A stretch of DNA of 64,000 nucleotides from Helicobacteraceae bacterium (GTDB taxonomy: Bacteria > Campylobacterota > Campylobacteria > Campylobacterales > Sulfurimonadaceae), in NCBI GenBank assembly GCA_027038835.1, contig JALWGC010000014.1, forward strand, positions 246,284 through 310,283, written 5' to 3'. The notes under the pieces were generated by a model. It made no database searches. It saw only the letters and a list, made by a program, of their open reading frames with translations, and was not told where the DNA came from. The first letter of the stretch is position 1, and every line of letters begins with the position of its first letter. Shown here in pieces: positions 41,827-50,984 of this stretch. The translations under genes were made by a program, and so were the position numbers.

Positions 41827-42333
41827 TTACTTTTTAGCAGCTTCGAGTGCCGCGTCGTAGTTAGGCTCTTCGGTGATTTCAGGAACGATCTCTTTGTATG
41901 TTACGATTCCATTTTCATCGACAACGAAGATAGCTCTACAAGTTACACCGGCAAGTGGACCGTCAGCTATAAGTACACCGTAAGCGTTAGCGAAATCTTT
42001 GTTTCTAAAGTCTGAAGCAACTGTCAAGTTCTCGATACCTTCAGTAGAACAGAATCTTCCAGCAGCAAACGGAAGGTCCATAGAAACGACCGTTACATCG
42101 ACATTGTCGAGCTCTGCAGCTTTAGCGTTGAACTGGCGAGTTTCCGTAGCACATACCGGAGTGTCAAGTGAAGGTACTACAACGATGAGTTGTTTTTTCC
42201 CTTGTGCACCACCGACAACTTTGTCTGCAAGACCGTCGCTGTTTACAACTGTTACTTCTGGAGCTTTATCTCCAACGTTTACTTCGTTTCCTGCGAGGTT
42301 TACCTCGTTACCTTTTAGTTTTGTAGTTGCCAT
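41827..42333 (-). CDS. tpx: Thiol peroxidase (atypical 2-Cys peroxiredoxin)
   Basis: 168 residues. Reduces hydrogen and organic peroxides using thioredoxin. The peroxidatic cysteine is Cys61 in VVPSLDTPVCATETRQFN and the resolving one Cys95 in AAGRFCSTEGI, the usual Tpx spacing. The N-terminus carries two near-identical short repeats (KGNEVNLAGNEVNVGDKAPE). It has its own transcription unit in a gap of about 100 bp on either side. Confidence 0.95.
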   Translation of the reverse strand: MATTKLKGNEVNLAGNEVNVGDKAPEVTVVNSDGLADKVVGGAQGKKQLIVVVPSLDTPVCATETRQFNAKAAELDNVDVTVVSMDLPFAAGRFCSTEGIENLTVASDFRNKDFANAYGVLIADGPLAGVTCRAIFVVDENGIVTYKEIVPEITEEPNYDAALEAAKK

Positions 42334-42428
42334 TTCGACCCCTTTGTTTTTGTTTTTGTTATTTTGATGGGGGAAGTATAGGGTAAGATGGATAATTTTT
42401 CTCTTAATACCTTTAAGGTTTACTTTAG

Positions 42429-44681
42429 TTAAGCTTCGTTTAATTTTTCCAAAAACGCTTCTTGCACTACCGGCTTACTGAAAAAATACCCTTGAAAAAA
42501 GTCACATCCCAAATCAAGCAGCATTTCGTACTGCTCTTTGGTCTCCACCCCTTCGGCAACTGTCTGAAGCCCCAACGAATGCGCCATAGCGATAATTGTC
42601 TTGACAATGGAGAGGTCGTTGGCATCTTCGAGCATATCGTCGATGAAACTTTTGTCGATTTTTAGATAATCAAGCGGCAACTGTTTGAGATACATCAAAG
42701 AGGAATACCCCGTACCGAAATCGTCTATGCTGAATTCCACGCCGGCTTCATGGAGACGGCGCATATTGTTTTTGGAAACCTCCGCGTTGTTGATAAGCAT
42801 CTGCTCGGTAAGCTCCAAATCGATTCGACAACCAAAACTCGGAGCGGCTTGCTCCATCATGGAGACAAAATCTTCACTGAGTATGTCGCTTGCGGAGATA
42901 TTCAAAGACAAAATGAACTCTTTTGGCAATTTCCAAGACGCATCATGGGCTAACAGGATGATTCTGTCTGTAAGATTGTGCATAAGGTTGAATTCCATCA
43001 CGACGGGGAGAAAAACATCCGGAGTGAGCATACCTCTTGTTGGATGCTGCCAGCGCACAAGCGCCTCGGCGGAGACTATACGGTTCTCTTTGGAAATTTT
43101 GGGTTGAAAATACAAAACGAACTGCTGTTTTTTGAACGCTTCTAACAGCTCGTCTCGGAGAGTGTATTTTTTTTGCACCTCTTTGGCGAGCGCTTCATCG
43201 AAAATGACAATGCCGTTTTGTCTCTCTTTTTTCGCGGTGTACATGGCGGTATCTGCGGCTTTGATGATGTCGTACACATCTTTTTGTTCATCGTCTATCA
43301 GTACTATCCCCATACTCAAAGAGGCGTTATAGACCCGTTTTTCTATGGTGAAATCTTTCGCGGCATAATCGCGAATACGTTTTGCTATCTCCATAGCTTG
43401 TATGGTGGCTTCTTCTTTCTTGCTTGAAAGCGCCGGCAACAAAATAGCGAACTCGTCCCCACCCATGCGCGCGATGACGTCACTTTCTCGTATCGCTTCG
43501 GATGCTTGTTTGGCGACATGTTGCAAAAAGCGATCACCGACGTTATGCCCCAAAAAGTCGTTGATATCTTTAAACTTGTCCAAATCGAAATATATAAGCG
43601 CGCTGTAGAGTTTTTGACGTTTGTACAGCGCTATGGCCTTGTTGATTTCGTTGATGATGACACCCCGTTTTGGAATGTCCGTGAGTTCGTCGAAGTATGC
43701 CAAATGCTCTATCTCAGACTGCGCTTCTTTGAGCTCGCTCAAGTCCACCATCACCGCGACACCTTCGTAGTGCCCTCTACTTGTTTCCACTCTCGATGCT
43801 ATGAGCTTTATCCATAAATCTTTATCGCTCAATGTGGTGTGGTATCCGCCTTCGTACACCCCATGACCGAATTCGAAACTCTCCTTGAGTGCCGGAAGGA
43901 ACCGTTTATCTTTGAGGTTTTCAAGGTTCAAGCCGACAAGTTTCTCTTTGGAAACACCCAATATGTTCTTTGCCAAAAACTCGTTGACGTAGGTCACTTC
44001 CAAGTTCGGCTTGTAGAAGAAAACACCGACTGGAGTGTAGTTGAAGAAGTGGTCCATCCGTTGCCTGTCGGTTTCGTAGCGGCGGATGAGGCTATGGTAC
44101 TCTTGTTGCAACGTTTTGGTTTTGACATGCTCTTTGTAAAGATAGTCGCTGATTTTGATGATAAGAAAAAAGTAAAATATCAAAGTCGCGGCAAGGATGT
44201 TGAACAAATAGGTATTGTACTGCAAGAAAAAAGCTATAAGCGGTAAAAGCGTCGCAACCAAAAAGACCCGAACGGTTATCTTCGTATGGGCGTTTTGCAC
44301 CACACCCGCGGAGATGATGCCACTGAGCAATATAAGCAAAAACACCTCGAATTCCGGATCGGGCGGGAAGAAAAAATAAACGATACAGCTAAACGTAAAC
44401 CCCGAGAGCCCCGCGGGTATAACGTACTCCAAAAGCGCTTTTTTCACACCCGCTTTTTGAATCTCTGTTTTCGAATAGTAGCGTACATATGTGTAATAGC
44501 GATACCCATTGATAGCGACCATCAACGCCGCCCATACCAAAATCATGCCGTTTTGGTAGTGGATATAAAGCACCGCTGCAATAATGACGACAATACCCAC
44601 AAGCCCCGCAAGGGAGATTTTAAGATGCCGATAAAGATCATGTACTTGCAGCGAGGTTATTTTTTCGTTGAAAATTTTCAT
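42429..44681 (-). CDS. Membrane GGDEF-EAL cyclic-di-GMP enzyme with PAS domain
   Basis: 750 residues. Five or six N-terminal membrane helices (25-180), a PAS domain (about 205-315; FNYTPVGVFFYKPNLEVTYV), a GGDEF domain with intact GGDEF (407-411) and an RESD inhibitory site five residues before it, then an EAL domain (EALVRWQHP, 539-546; later DDFGTGYSSLMYLKQLP and KIDKSFI). Both cyclase and phosphodiesterase motifs look intact, so it could make or degrade cyclic-di-GMP depending on input. The MHYT/MASE class of the membrane part was not identified. Confidence 0.92.
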   Translation of the reverse strand: MKIFNEKITSLQVHDLYRHLKISLAGLVGIVVIIAAVLYIHYQNGMILVWAALMVAINGYRYYTYVRYYSKTEIQKAGVKKALLEYVIPAGLSGFTFSCIVYFFFPPDPEFEVFLLILLSGIISAGVVQNAHTKITVRVFLVATLLPLIAFFLQYNTYLFNILAATLIFYFFLIIKISDYLYKEHVKTKTLQQEYHSLIRRYETDRQRMDHFFNYTPVGVFFYKPNLEVTYVNEFLAKNILGVSKEKLVGLNLENLKDKRFLPALKESFEFGHGVYEGGYHTTLSDKDLWIKLIASRVETSRGHYEGVAVMVDLSELKEAQSEIEHLAYFDELTDIPKRGVIINEINKAIALYKRQKLYSALIYFDLDKFKDINDFLGHNVGDRFLQHVAKQASEAIRESDVIARMGGDEFAILLPALSSKKEEATIQAMEIAKRIRDYAAKDFTIEKRVYNASLSMGIVLIDDEQKDVYDIIKAADTAMYTAKKERQNGIVIFDEALAKEVQKKYTLRDELLEAFKKQQFVLYFQPKISKENRIVSAEALVRWQHPTRGMLTPDVFLPVVMEFNLMHNLTDRIILLAHDASWKLPKEFILSLNISASDILSEDFVSMMEQAAPSFGCRIDLELTEQMLINNAEVSKNNMRRLHEAGVEFSIDDFGTGYSSLMYLKQLPLDYLKIDKSFIDDMLEDANDLSIVKTIIAMAHSLGLQTVAEGVETKEQYEMLLDLGCDFFQGYFFSKPVVQEAFLEKLNEA

Positions 44682-44693
44682 GCTCGATTTTAC

Positions 44694-45677
44694 CTAAAGA
44701 GCGCTTTTTGGAGAGCTTGCTATCGCGTCTATGTCGCTAAAAAGCCCCCTTTTGTACATCTCCACTCCTACACGCCCTATCATAGCGGCGTTGTCGGAAC
44801 AGTAACTTAGCTCGCTTAGGAAAAGTTTAGCGCCAAAAGGCTTTAAAAGTTCTTCGATTTTTCCACGCAAGTAAAGATTCGCGCTCGCTCCGCCGACGAT
44901 GGCGAAATTTTTCGGCGGGTTGGTTTTGAAGTACTTTTTGAGTTTTTGCACCAAGTGCATCGTTGCGATATGCTCGAAACTCGCAGCTATATCCTTGTAA
45001 TCCTCCGGTGTAGCGTTTTCGAGCGAAAGACGCACCGCATTTTTCAAACCCGAATAACTAAAGGCGATTTTTGGAGATTGCGAAAGGGGGATGGTGTAGT
45101 TGTAGCGCCCTCTATCACCTTCTTTTGCGAGCTTTTCTATCAAAGGACCGCCGGGATACCCAAGAGACATCATCTTCGCGACCTTGTCGAAACTCTCTCC
45201 AAAACTGTCATCCATCGTTTTGGCTACGGTTGTGATCTCACCGAAATCTCGCATCTGCATCACCTGCGTATGCCCGCCCGAAACCAGCAAAATAGTTAAC
45301 GGATACACAGCCTCCTTTTCGATAAAAAGCGAATAGATATGTCCCACAAGGTGGTTCACTTCGATGATGGGAACATCTAAAGCTATCGCCACCGCTTTGG
45401 CCATCACGACCCCCTCGACCAAAGTAACGGCAAGCCCCGGAGAAGTTGTAACGGCTACGGCTTCGATATCGCCAAAATAGGGCTTTATCTCTTCCAATAT
45501 TTTCGGCAATGCCTCCGCGTGCAGCCTCGCGGCAAGTTCCGGTACCACTCCACCATACACGCTATGCTCCAACTCTTGGGAGATTTTCTTATGAAAAACG
45601 AGTTTTTTCGTATCTATGTCGGTTAGAGCTAAAGAGCTATCGTCACAAGAGGACTCTATACTTAAAATCAAACCCAT
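44694..45677 (-). CDS. tsaD: tRNA N6-adenosine threonylcarbamoyltransferase
   Basis: 327 residues. Last step of t6A formation at position 37 of ANN-reading tRNAs. ASKHA fold: [16 protein letters not shown] at the start, the metal site HLVGHIYS (in [11 protein letters not shown]), [10 protein letters not shown], and [13 protein letters not shown] and [10 protein letters not shown] near the end. ATG 45677 has AAGG 7 bases upstream and lies just after the dxr stop; GTG 45686 is an alternative. It follows dxr and cdsA in the same direction. Confidence 0.95.
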   Translation of the reverse strand: MGLILSIESSCDDSSLALTDIDTKKLVFHKKISQELEHSVYGGVVPELAARLHAEALPKILEEIKPYFGDIEAVAVTTSPGLAVTLVEGVVMAKAVAIALDVPIIEVNHLVGHIYSLFIEKEAVYPLTILLVSGGHTQVMQMRDFGEITTVAKTMDDSFGESFDKVAKMMSLGYPGGPLIEKLAKEGDRGRYNYTIPLSQSPKIAFSYSGLKNAVRLSLENATPEDYKDIAASFEHIATMHLVQKLKKYFKTNPPKNFAIVGGASANLYLRGKIEELLKPFGAKLFLSELSYCSDNAAMIGRVGVEMYKRGLFSDIDAIASSPKSAL

Positions 45678-45682
45678 TTTTG

Positions 45683-46738
45683 TCACCTTATCTCACTATC
45701 TATCTCGAAAACATCGTCTAAAGATTCGATTTTTACGTCTTGATAACGCTTAAAACTCTCTATTACGGTTTTTGCTATATCCGTAAACGCTATCTTTCCC
45801 GCTATAAAACGCTCTATAGCCACTTCGTTCGCGGCGTTTACAACCACTCCAAGTTTAGGATTTGCCAAAAGTTCCTCTTTGATTTCCCAGATTCTATAAC
45901 GCTCTTTTTCTATGGGGCGAAACTCCAAAGAACCGACTTGGAGCAAATCGACTTTGGACAAGATAGGTTCGTTCACCGTGCCAAGAAGAGCGTATGCGAT
46001 AGGGAGTTTCATATCGGTATGGGCGATGTGCGCGGTGGTAGAGCCGTCTTTGAAGTTAACGAGCGCATGAATGATCGACTTGGTTTCGATGATAGCATCG
46101 TAAGAGCCTTTGCCAAAAAGCCATCTCGCCTCCAAAAGCTCGAAAAGCTTGTTCATCATCGTCGCGCTGTCGATGGTGATTTTCTGCCCCATCGACCAGT
46201 TAGGATGTTTTTGGGTATCGGACAAGGTCGCTTTTTGTATGTCCGCTATCTTCCAATCACGAAACGCTCCTCCGCTTGCGGTTATCGTCATCGACTCCAC
46301 CTCTTTTCCCTCTTGGAGCAAATACCACAATCCAAAATGCTCGCTGTCTATCGGGACGATGCGAGATGTATCCAAAAACGCTCCGGCAGCCACAAGGCTT
46401 TCTTTGTTCGCCAAAGCGACTTTTTTACCGCTTTGTAATGCAGCGACGGTAGGACGAAGTCCCAAAAAACCGACAAGTGCGTTGACGACGAAAGAACTCT
46501 CACTTTGCTCTATCACCGAGACTATCGCTTCTTCCCCGCCGTAAACTTTAGGGTGTTTGACTTCATGGATACGATTTTTATCGGCGATGACGACGATGTT
46601 TGGGTTGTGTTCTTCTATTTGGCGGTTGAGCAGTTCAATGTTGTTACCCGCGACTAAAACATCGACATTGAGGTTGAAGCGCTTGGCGATTGCAAGCGCG
46701 TTTACACCGATGGAACCGGTAGAGCCAAGGAGTATCAC
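45683..46738 (-). CDS. dxr: 1-deoxy-D-xylulose 5-phosphate reductoisomerase
   Basis: 351 residues. First committed step of the MEP isoprenoid pathway. NADPH site [11 protein letters not shown] at the very start, [12 protein letters not shown], the metal/substrate segment [10 protein letters not shown], and [10 protein letters not shown] with [21 protein letters not shown]. The start is GTG at 46738, immediately after the cdsA stop; an in-frame ATG is not available near the fold's first strand. Co-transcribed with cdsA. Confidence 0.95.
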   Translation of the reverse strand: MILLGSTGSIGVNALAIAKRFNLNVDVLVAGNNIELLNRQIEEHNPNIVVIADKNRIHEVKHPKVYGGEEAIVSVIEQSESSFVVNALVGFLGLRPTVAALQSGKKVALANKESLVAAGAFLDTSRIVPIDSEHFGLWYLLQEGKEVESMTITASGGAFRDWKIADIQKATLSDTQKHPNWSMGQKITIDSATMMNKLFELLEARWLFGKGSYDAIIETKSIIHALVNFKDGSTTAHIAHTDMKLPIAYALLGTVNEPILSKVDLLQVGSLEFRPIEKERYRIWEIKEELLANPKLGVVVNAANEVAIERFIAGKIAFTDIAKTVIESFKRYQDVKIESLDDVFEIDSEIR

Positions 46739-47488
46739 CTACACAAGCCCTCGAAGTAAAACAAGCATCACGATACCGCCGAAGAGATACCCATCGATCC
46801 TATCGAGCGCTCCGCCATGACCGGGTAAAATATTCCCGCTGTCTTTGACACCCGCTTCACGTTTGAGTTTGCTTTCGTACAAATCTCCAAATACCGAAGC
46901 GATCGAAGTCGCGAACGAAACGACAAACGCAGGGAAAACATCGACCATGCCAAGTCCCATGAACAATCCGCCGATCGTCGCGACCGCAACACCGCCAAGC
47001 ACCCCTTCGACCGTTTTGTTGGGGCTTGTTTCGCAAAACTTCCTTTTACCTACACTCTTGCCGACCGCATACGCTCCGACATCGGTGAGCGCGACGATGA
47101 CAAGCAGCCAAAACAGACTCTCCACCCCGTACGCTTTGTACAGCGTCCAAATATAGAGCATCCCGGCAGTCGGATAGATAAACGGTAAAAAACGTTTCCA
47201 ACTCAGCTCTTTGTTGTACGCAACCGCTGCGGCATACGCAACCCCCAAAAGAACGAACAAATCATCCCCATACGGGTACACCCCAGCCACTATCCAAAGC
47301 AAAATGGCATAAAAAGGGAGCGTTCCCTCTTTCAAACCATAAAGCTTGAGCGCTTCTTTGAACGCGACTATATATACCACTCCAAAAAAGAGCCACATCA
47401 AAAAGGGGCTATCGATCCAGCCTATCAAAAAAACGACCGCTAAAAGGGCGAGTCCAGTTACTATCCTTGTCGTCGAGGAGCCAAACAT
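46739..47488 (-). CDS. cdsA: Phosphatidate cytidylyltransferase
   Basis: 249 residues, about seven membrane helices. Makes CDP-diacylglycerol from phosphatidate and CTP for phospholipid synthesis. The family signature is present at the C-terminus: SVFGDLYESKLKREAGVKDSG followed by LPGHGGALDRIDGYLF. AAGGA precedes the ATG at 47488. It is the first gene of cdsA-dxr-tsaD. A MITE-like element begins 19 bp upstream of its start codon, inside its likely promoter region. Confidence 0.95.
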   Translation of the reverse strand: MFGSSTTRIVTGLALLAVVFLIGWIDSPFLMWLFFGVVYIVAFKEALKLYGLKEGTLPFYAILLWIVAGVYPYGDDLFVLLGVAYAAAVAYNKELSWKRFLPFIYPTAGMLYIWTLYKAYGVESLFWLLVIVALTDVGAYAVGKSVGKRKFCETSPNKTVEGVLGGVAVATIGGLFMGLGMVDVFPAFVVSFATSIASVFGDLYESKLKREAGVKDSGNILPGHGGALDRIDGYLFGGIVMLVLLRGLV

Positions 47489-47507
47489 ATTATTTCCTTT
47501 GCTGTTT

Positions 47508-47716
47508 TAAGTAATGAGGCATAAATAATTTCATAATCCAACAAAACAAGCGAAGCGCTCCCGAAGGGATGTTTCTTTAGCAAGAAAAAGGTATAGATGC
47601 AAGGCAGATTTTCGAAAGCCTAGCCGTAGCTAAGGTGAGAAAATCTAACGATGTCAGCTATGCCTTTTTCTTGTTGCCCTTTGGGTGAGATGAAATTATT
47701 TATGCCTCATTACTTA
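47508..47716. mobile_element. 209-bp palindromic MITE-like element
   Basis: The ends are perfect 27-bp inverted repeats (47508-47534 and 47690-47716). Inside, further complementary arms are nested: 47582-47596 with 47658-47672 (14 of 15, the odd pair G-T), 47606-47613 with 47639-47646 (8 of 8), and a tip around 47619-47635. The whole can fold into one long hairpin. The element starts and ends in TA, compatible with a TA target duplication as made by IS630/mariner-type transposases. No transposase gene is inside. Its right end supplies the last codons and stop of the HEPN gene. A family name is not known to me. Confidence 0.65.
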
Positions 47717-48128
47717 TCTCTTTTATATCTTTTATATTTATTTGCATTTTTTTTGTTATTGTATCGAATAACAAGTGAGTTATTTTTAAAACTTGTTCTA
47801 TCTCTTCCTTTGGTGGAAGTGTGTATGACGGGTTAGGATAACGATCTTCTTTATAGTAGTCTGTAGCTATTCTTAAAAGCATAATACTATCTTCATCAAG
47901 GAAACCTATCTGCTCCTCCATCATAAAATAAAGCTTAACAAGATCATGATCTTTTGGTATTTTTGTATTGTTGTATGCAAATAAAGCTTTAAAAAGCTTT
48001 TCTAGTGTCTGTTGCAACTCTATACCAATTATATCTTCGTAGTGATTTGCTTCAAAAAGCAAGATTGCCGTATCGAAATTTTTTTGAGCAAACCTGAGCC
48101 ATTCAAGAGCATAGGTTCTATTTGGCAT
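47700..48128 (-). CDS. HEPN-domain protein of a HEPN-MNT toxin-antitoxin pair
   Basis: 142 residues, all-helical. ALEWLRFAQKNFDTAILLFEA, GIELQQTLEKLFKALFAY and KDHDLVKLY are the usual HEPN (PF05168-like) segments, and ATDYYKEDRYPNPSYTLP carries the Arg of the putative active site. HEPN proteins of such pairs are often ribonucleases restrained by the partner nucleotidyltransferase. It overlaps the MNT gene by 11 bp. The last five codons (ISNEA) and stop come from the inverted repeat of the adjacent MITE-like element, so its C-terminus was probably altered by that insertion. Confidence 0.85.
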   Translation of the reverse strand: MPNRTYALEWLRFAQKNFDTAILLFEANHYEDIIGIELQQTLEKLFKALFAYNNTKIPKDHDLVKLYFMMEEQIGFLDEDSIMLLRIATDYYKEDRYPNPSYTLPPKEEIEQVLKITHLLFDTITKKMQINIKDIKEISNEA

Positions 48129-48456
48129 ATAGAAGCTTCCCTTTGGCGAGAATCTCTTGATAAAATTGATCTTTTATCTTTGTTACTCTCTCCTCTATTC
48201 GATCACTACTATCGACAAAAAGATCAATACCGATAAGATATTTTTTTTGTAAAGAGAAAAGTCGTTTCTGCAACTCCTGCTTGTAGCTACGCATCTGCTC
48301 TTTTGGCAAGTTCTCTTTAACTAAAAAAAGATCTATATCGCTATCTTCCCTTGGGTCACCATAGGCATACGAACCAAATAAAACAATCTTATCTGGATCA
48401 CACGGCAACAACCGTGATACTATCTCATCTTTCACTTTAGCTATATCGATCTTCAT
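48118..48456 (-). CDS. MNT-type nucleotidyltransferase antitoxin
   Basis: 112 residues. Minimal nucleotidyltransferase with KIVLFGSYAYGDPREDSDIDL: the GSx10DxD-type catalytic motif is complete (both aspartates of SDIDLF). In known pairs such an enzyme AMPylates and silences the HEPN toxin. It is followed by the HEPN gene with overlap. A TATAAT (48463-48468, minus) ends 6 bases before the ATG and there is no ribosome-binding sequence, suggesting a leaderless mRNA. Confidence 0.88.
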   Translation of the reverse strand: MKIDIAKVKDEIVSRLLPCDPDKIVLFGSYAYGDPREDSDIDLFLVKENLPKEQMRSYKQELQKRLFSLQKKYLIGIDLFVDSSDRIEERVTKIKDQFYQEILAKGKLLYAK

Positions 48457-48570
48457 AAGTGTATTATACCCTATTTAAGAGCACTTGAAGCTACTAGTAG
48501 CTCCTGCGTACTTTCGCCTTATACTTGGCATCATTTTAAGTCTCTATTATTCGGGGTTTCTGTTGAGTAG

Positions 48571-49587
48571 CTACTTATACCCATCTGGATTGCTGCTTTG
48601 CCACCTCCATGCATCTTCGCACATCTCCTCTACGCCTCTTTTGGCTTCCCAGCCAAGTACCTCTTTTGCATAACTCGGGTCGGCATAGCACGTAGCAATG
48701 TCGCCGGGTCGCCTTTGGACGATTTCGTAGGGAACTTTTTTTCCGCTTGCTTTTTCGAACGCTTTTACCATATCGAGCACCGAGTACCCCTGCCCTGTCC
48801 CGACATTGACTACAAGCGGCTTGGAATCACCTGTTCGTTCGTTGAGATACTCCAGCGCTTTGAGATGAGCTTGTGCCAAATCGACCACATGGATGTAGTC
48901 ACGCACCCCCGTTCCGTCTTTTGTCGGGTAGTCCCCTCCAAAAACGTTTAGATGCTCTCTCTTGCCTACTGCAACTTGCGAGATGTAAGGCATGAGGTTG
49001 TTGGGAATGCCGTTTGGGTCTTCCCCTATGCGACCACTTTTGTGCGCACCGACGGGGTTGAAGTAGCGTAAAATCGCGATTTTGAAGCTATGATCGCTTA
49101 CATAAAGGTCTTGTAAAATCTCTTCTATAAAAAGCTTCGTTCTACCATACGGATTTGTCGCTGAAGTTGGAAAATCCTCTTTTATCGGCGTCGTAGCCGG
49201 ATCGCCGTACACGGTAGCCGAAGAGCTAAAGACGATCTTTTTACAACCGGCATCACGCATAGCTTCGAGCAGACGAAGTGTTCCGCAGATATTGTTGTCG
49301 TAATACTCAAGCGGTTTTTCCACCGACTCACCGACCGCTTTGAGACCTGCGAAATGGATCACGCTGTCGATGTCGTAACTGGCGAACACCTCATCGAGCT
49401 TGCTTCTGTCACGGATGTCCCCCTCGACAAAAGGGAACTTTTTCCCCGTCAACTCTTCTACTCTTCTAAGCGATTCTTTCGAAGCGTTCGAGAGGTTGTC
49501 ATATACCACAATCTCCACGCCCGCTTCGAGCAACTCAACACATGTATGCGAACCTATATAGCCCGCTCCTCCGGTAACTAAAACCAT
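48571..49587 (-). CDS. galE: UDP-glucose 4-epimerase
   Basis: 338 residues. Interconverts UDP-glucose and UDP-galactose (and possibly the N-acetyl forms). NAD-binding [16 protein letters not shown] (5-20), catalytic SSSATVYG (Ser121-123) and NPYGRTK (Tyr147, Lys151). GGGAG precedes the ATG. Downstream, before the MNT gene, the 114-bp gap holds palindromes AGTAGCTACT (48566-48575, at the stop) and AGCTACTAGTAGCT (48489-48502), which may end or stabilise the mRNA. Supplies sugars to the surface polysaccharide genes nearby. Confidence 0.93.
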   Translation of the reverse strand: MVLVTGGAGYIGSHTCVELLEAGVEIVVYDNLSNASKESLRRVEELTGKKFPFVEGDIRDRSKLDEVFASYDIDSVIHFAGLKAVGESVEKPLEYYDNNICGTLRLLEAMRDAGCKKIVFSSSATVYGDPATTPIKEDFPTSATNPYGRTKLFIEEILQDLYVSDHSFKIAILRYFNPVGAHKSGRIGEDPNGIPNNLMPYISQVAVGKREHLNVFGGDYPTKDGTGVRDYIHVVDLAQAHLKALEYLNERTGDSKPLVVNVGTGQGYSVLDMVKAFEKASGKKVPYEIVQRRPGDIATCYADPSYAKEVLGWEAKRGVEEMCEDAWRWQSSNPDGYK

Positions 49588-49600
49588 TTTTCACTCCCTA

Positions 49601-49855
49601 TCAATAATGATACATACACGAAATCACAACAATCCCGTATGAATTGACCTCATATACAAGTCTATGTTCACTCGTTATTCGACGAGACCAGCAACCTTGT
49701 AATTCATATCGCAACGGCTCAGGTTTGCCAAGCCCGCTAAAAGGTTCCCTTTTTATATCTTTCAACAAAGCGTTGATCTTCTTCACTATCTTTTTGTCTT
49801 TTGTCTGCCACTGCATATATTCTTGCCAACTATCTTCCGTAAAAGTGATGTTCAT
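49601..49855 (-). CDS. yoeB: YoeB-type ribosome-dependent mRNA interferase
   Basis: 84 residues, the usual YoeB length. ITFTEDSWQEYMQWQTKDKK at the start, INALLKDIKREPFSGLGKPEPL in the middle and GCWSRRITSEHRLVYEV with ISCMYHY at the end are the YoeB signatures, including the C-terminal His-Tyr of the active site. Its ATG overlaps the end of yefM by 4 bp. It lies 13 bp upstream of galE on the same strand, so galE may be partly read from the yefM promoter. Confidence 0.93.
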   Translation of the reverse strand: MNITFTEDSWQEYMQWQTKDKKIVKKINALLKDIKREPFSGLGKPEPLRYELQGCWSRRITSEHRLVYEVNSYGIVVISCMYHY

Positions 49856-50106
49856 TCTTCGATCAACTCTTTTTGGAAAACTTTTCCTTCCCTCGCATCA
49901 GCCAAAGAACGTAAAAGAACTTCTCTGTTGTTAGGAGAGCGTAAAAGGTAATTTGTCTCTTTCAATGCATTATACTCATCAAGAGATATCATAACAACAT
50001 TTTCGCTCCCCTTTCTATGGATAACCACCTCTTCGTTATCAAGGTAAACACTGTCAAACACCGCTTTAAGATTACTTCTTGCTTCAGTTAAACTAACCAC
50101 TTGCAT
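49852..50106 (-). CDS. yefM: YefM-type antitoxin
   Basis: 84 residues. Phd/YefM fold: VVSLTEARSNLKAVFDSV at the N-terminus, VVIHRKGSENVVMISLDEYNALKET in the middle, then the acidic toxin-binding tail ending QKELIEE. It binds YoeB and represses its own promoter. AAGGA stands before the ATG and a -10 box lies 29 bp upstream. Confidence 0.92.
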   Translation of the reverse strand: MQVVSLTEARSNLKAVFDSVYLDNEEVVIHRKGSENVVMISLDEYNALKETNYLLRSPNNREVLLRSLADAREGKVFQKELIEE

Positions 50107-50134
50107 AGTTTTCCTTTACGTTATTATGTACACT

Positions 50135-50140
50135 ATTATA
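50135..50140 (-). promoter_or_regulatory. Extended -10 promoter of yefM-yoeB
   Basis: On the minus strand TGTTATAAT is an extended -10 (TATAAT at 50135-50140), located between galU and yefM, 28 bp before the yefM ATG. Confidence 0.5.
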
Positions 50141-50154
50141 ACATGTTTTCAATT

Positions 50155-50976
50155 CTACCTTTTATAAAAATAGGAAGTCGCTTCGACAAAGCCGTCAACG
50201 CTTCCACAGTCAAACCGTCTGCCCTTGAACTTGTACGCCAAAACTTTGCCTTGCTTGGCGAGTTCCAAAAGAGCATCGGTTATCTGCACCTCTCCCCCTT
50301 TTCCGGGTTTGGTTCGCTCCAACACATCGAAGATTTCCGGAACGAGGATATAGCGCCCGATAATCGCATAGTTACTAGGTGCATCTTTTGGATCGGGTTT
50401 TTCCACCATATCTTCAACGGCGATGACGTTTTCTTCGATCTCTTTACCTGCAATCACGCCATATTTGTTGGTTTCTTCAAGGGGAACTTCTTCGATGGCT
50501 ACTACACACTTATCCGGGTAGCGTTTATGCACCTCCGCCATCTGATACAAAACGGTTTTCCCCTCTTCGTTGTCGCACAAATCATCCGCCAAAATAACCG
50601 CGAAACTCTCCTCGCGCCCTATCAGGCTCTCACCGATCAAAACGGCATGTCCAAGCCCTTTCATCTCTCTTTGGCGAACATACGTGAAGGTACATCGCTC
50701 TATGATAGAGCGGATTTCACTGAGATAATGTTCTTTCGACGTACCTTTGATTTGGTGTTCAAGCTCGTAGCTGATGTCGAAATGATCCTCTATGGCTCGT
50801 TTTCCGCGACCCGTAACTATCGCCATTACCTCGCAACCTGCACTTAAAGCTTCTTCGACGCCGTATTGTAAAAGCGGCTTGGTAAGTACGGGAAGCATCT
50901 CTTTTGGAATCGCCTTTGTAGCGGGTAAAAAACGCGTGCCGTAGCCGGCCGCGGGGAAAAGACATTTTTTTATCAT
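50155..50976 (-). CDS. galU: UTP-glucose-1-phosphate uridylyltransferase
   Basis: 273 residues. Makes UDP-glucose. CLFPAAGYGTRFLPATKAIPKEMLPV is the nucleotide-binding signature (first 30 residues); GLGHAVLIGES and VEKPDPKDAPSNYAIIGRY match the sugar-binding parts. GGAG five bases before the ATG at 50976 makes it a better start than GTG 50979. It begins 8 bp after pglB. With galE it feeds UDP-hexoses to the polysaccharide pathway. Confidence 0.94.
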   Translation of the reverse strand: MIKKCLFPAAGYGTRFLPATKAIPKEMLPVLTKPLLQYGVEEALSAGCEVMAIVTGRGKRAIEDHFDISYELEHQIKGTSKEHYLSEIRSIIERCTFTYVRQREMKGLGHAVLIGESLIGREESFAVILADDLCDNEEGKTVLYQMAEVHKRYPDKCVVAIEEVPLEETNKYGVIAGKEIEENVIAVEDMVEKPDPKDAPSNYAIIGRYILVPEIFDVLERTKPGKGGEVQITDALLELAKQGKVLAYKFKGRRFDCGSVDGFVEATSYFYKR

Positions 50977-50984
50977 CACAACTC

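Noticed and set aside
42410..42421. ACCTTTAAGGT palindrome between tpx and the GGDEF-EAL gene as a regulator site
   Set aside because: Short AT-rich palindromes are expected by chance here, and it lies just past the 3' end of the GGDEF-EAL gene, far from the tpx start.
48489..48575. Palindromes AGCTACTAGTAGCT and AGTAGCTACT after galE as an insertion scar or recombination site
   Set aside because: Short and without direct repeats, integrase or partner site nearby; more likely mRNA-end structure, noted under galE.
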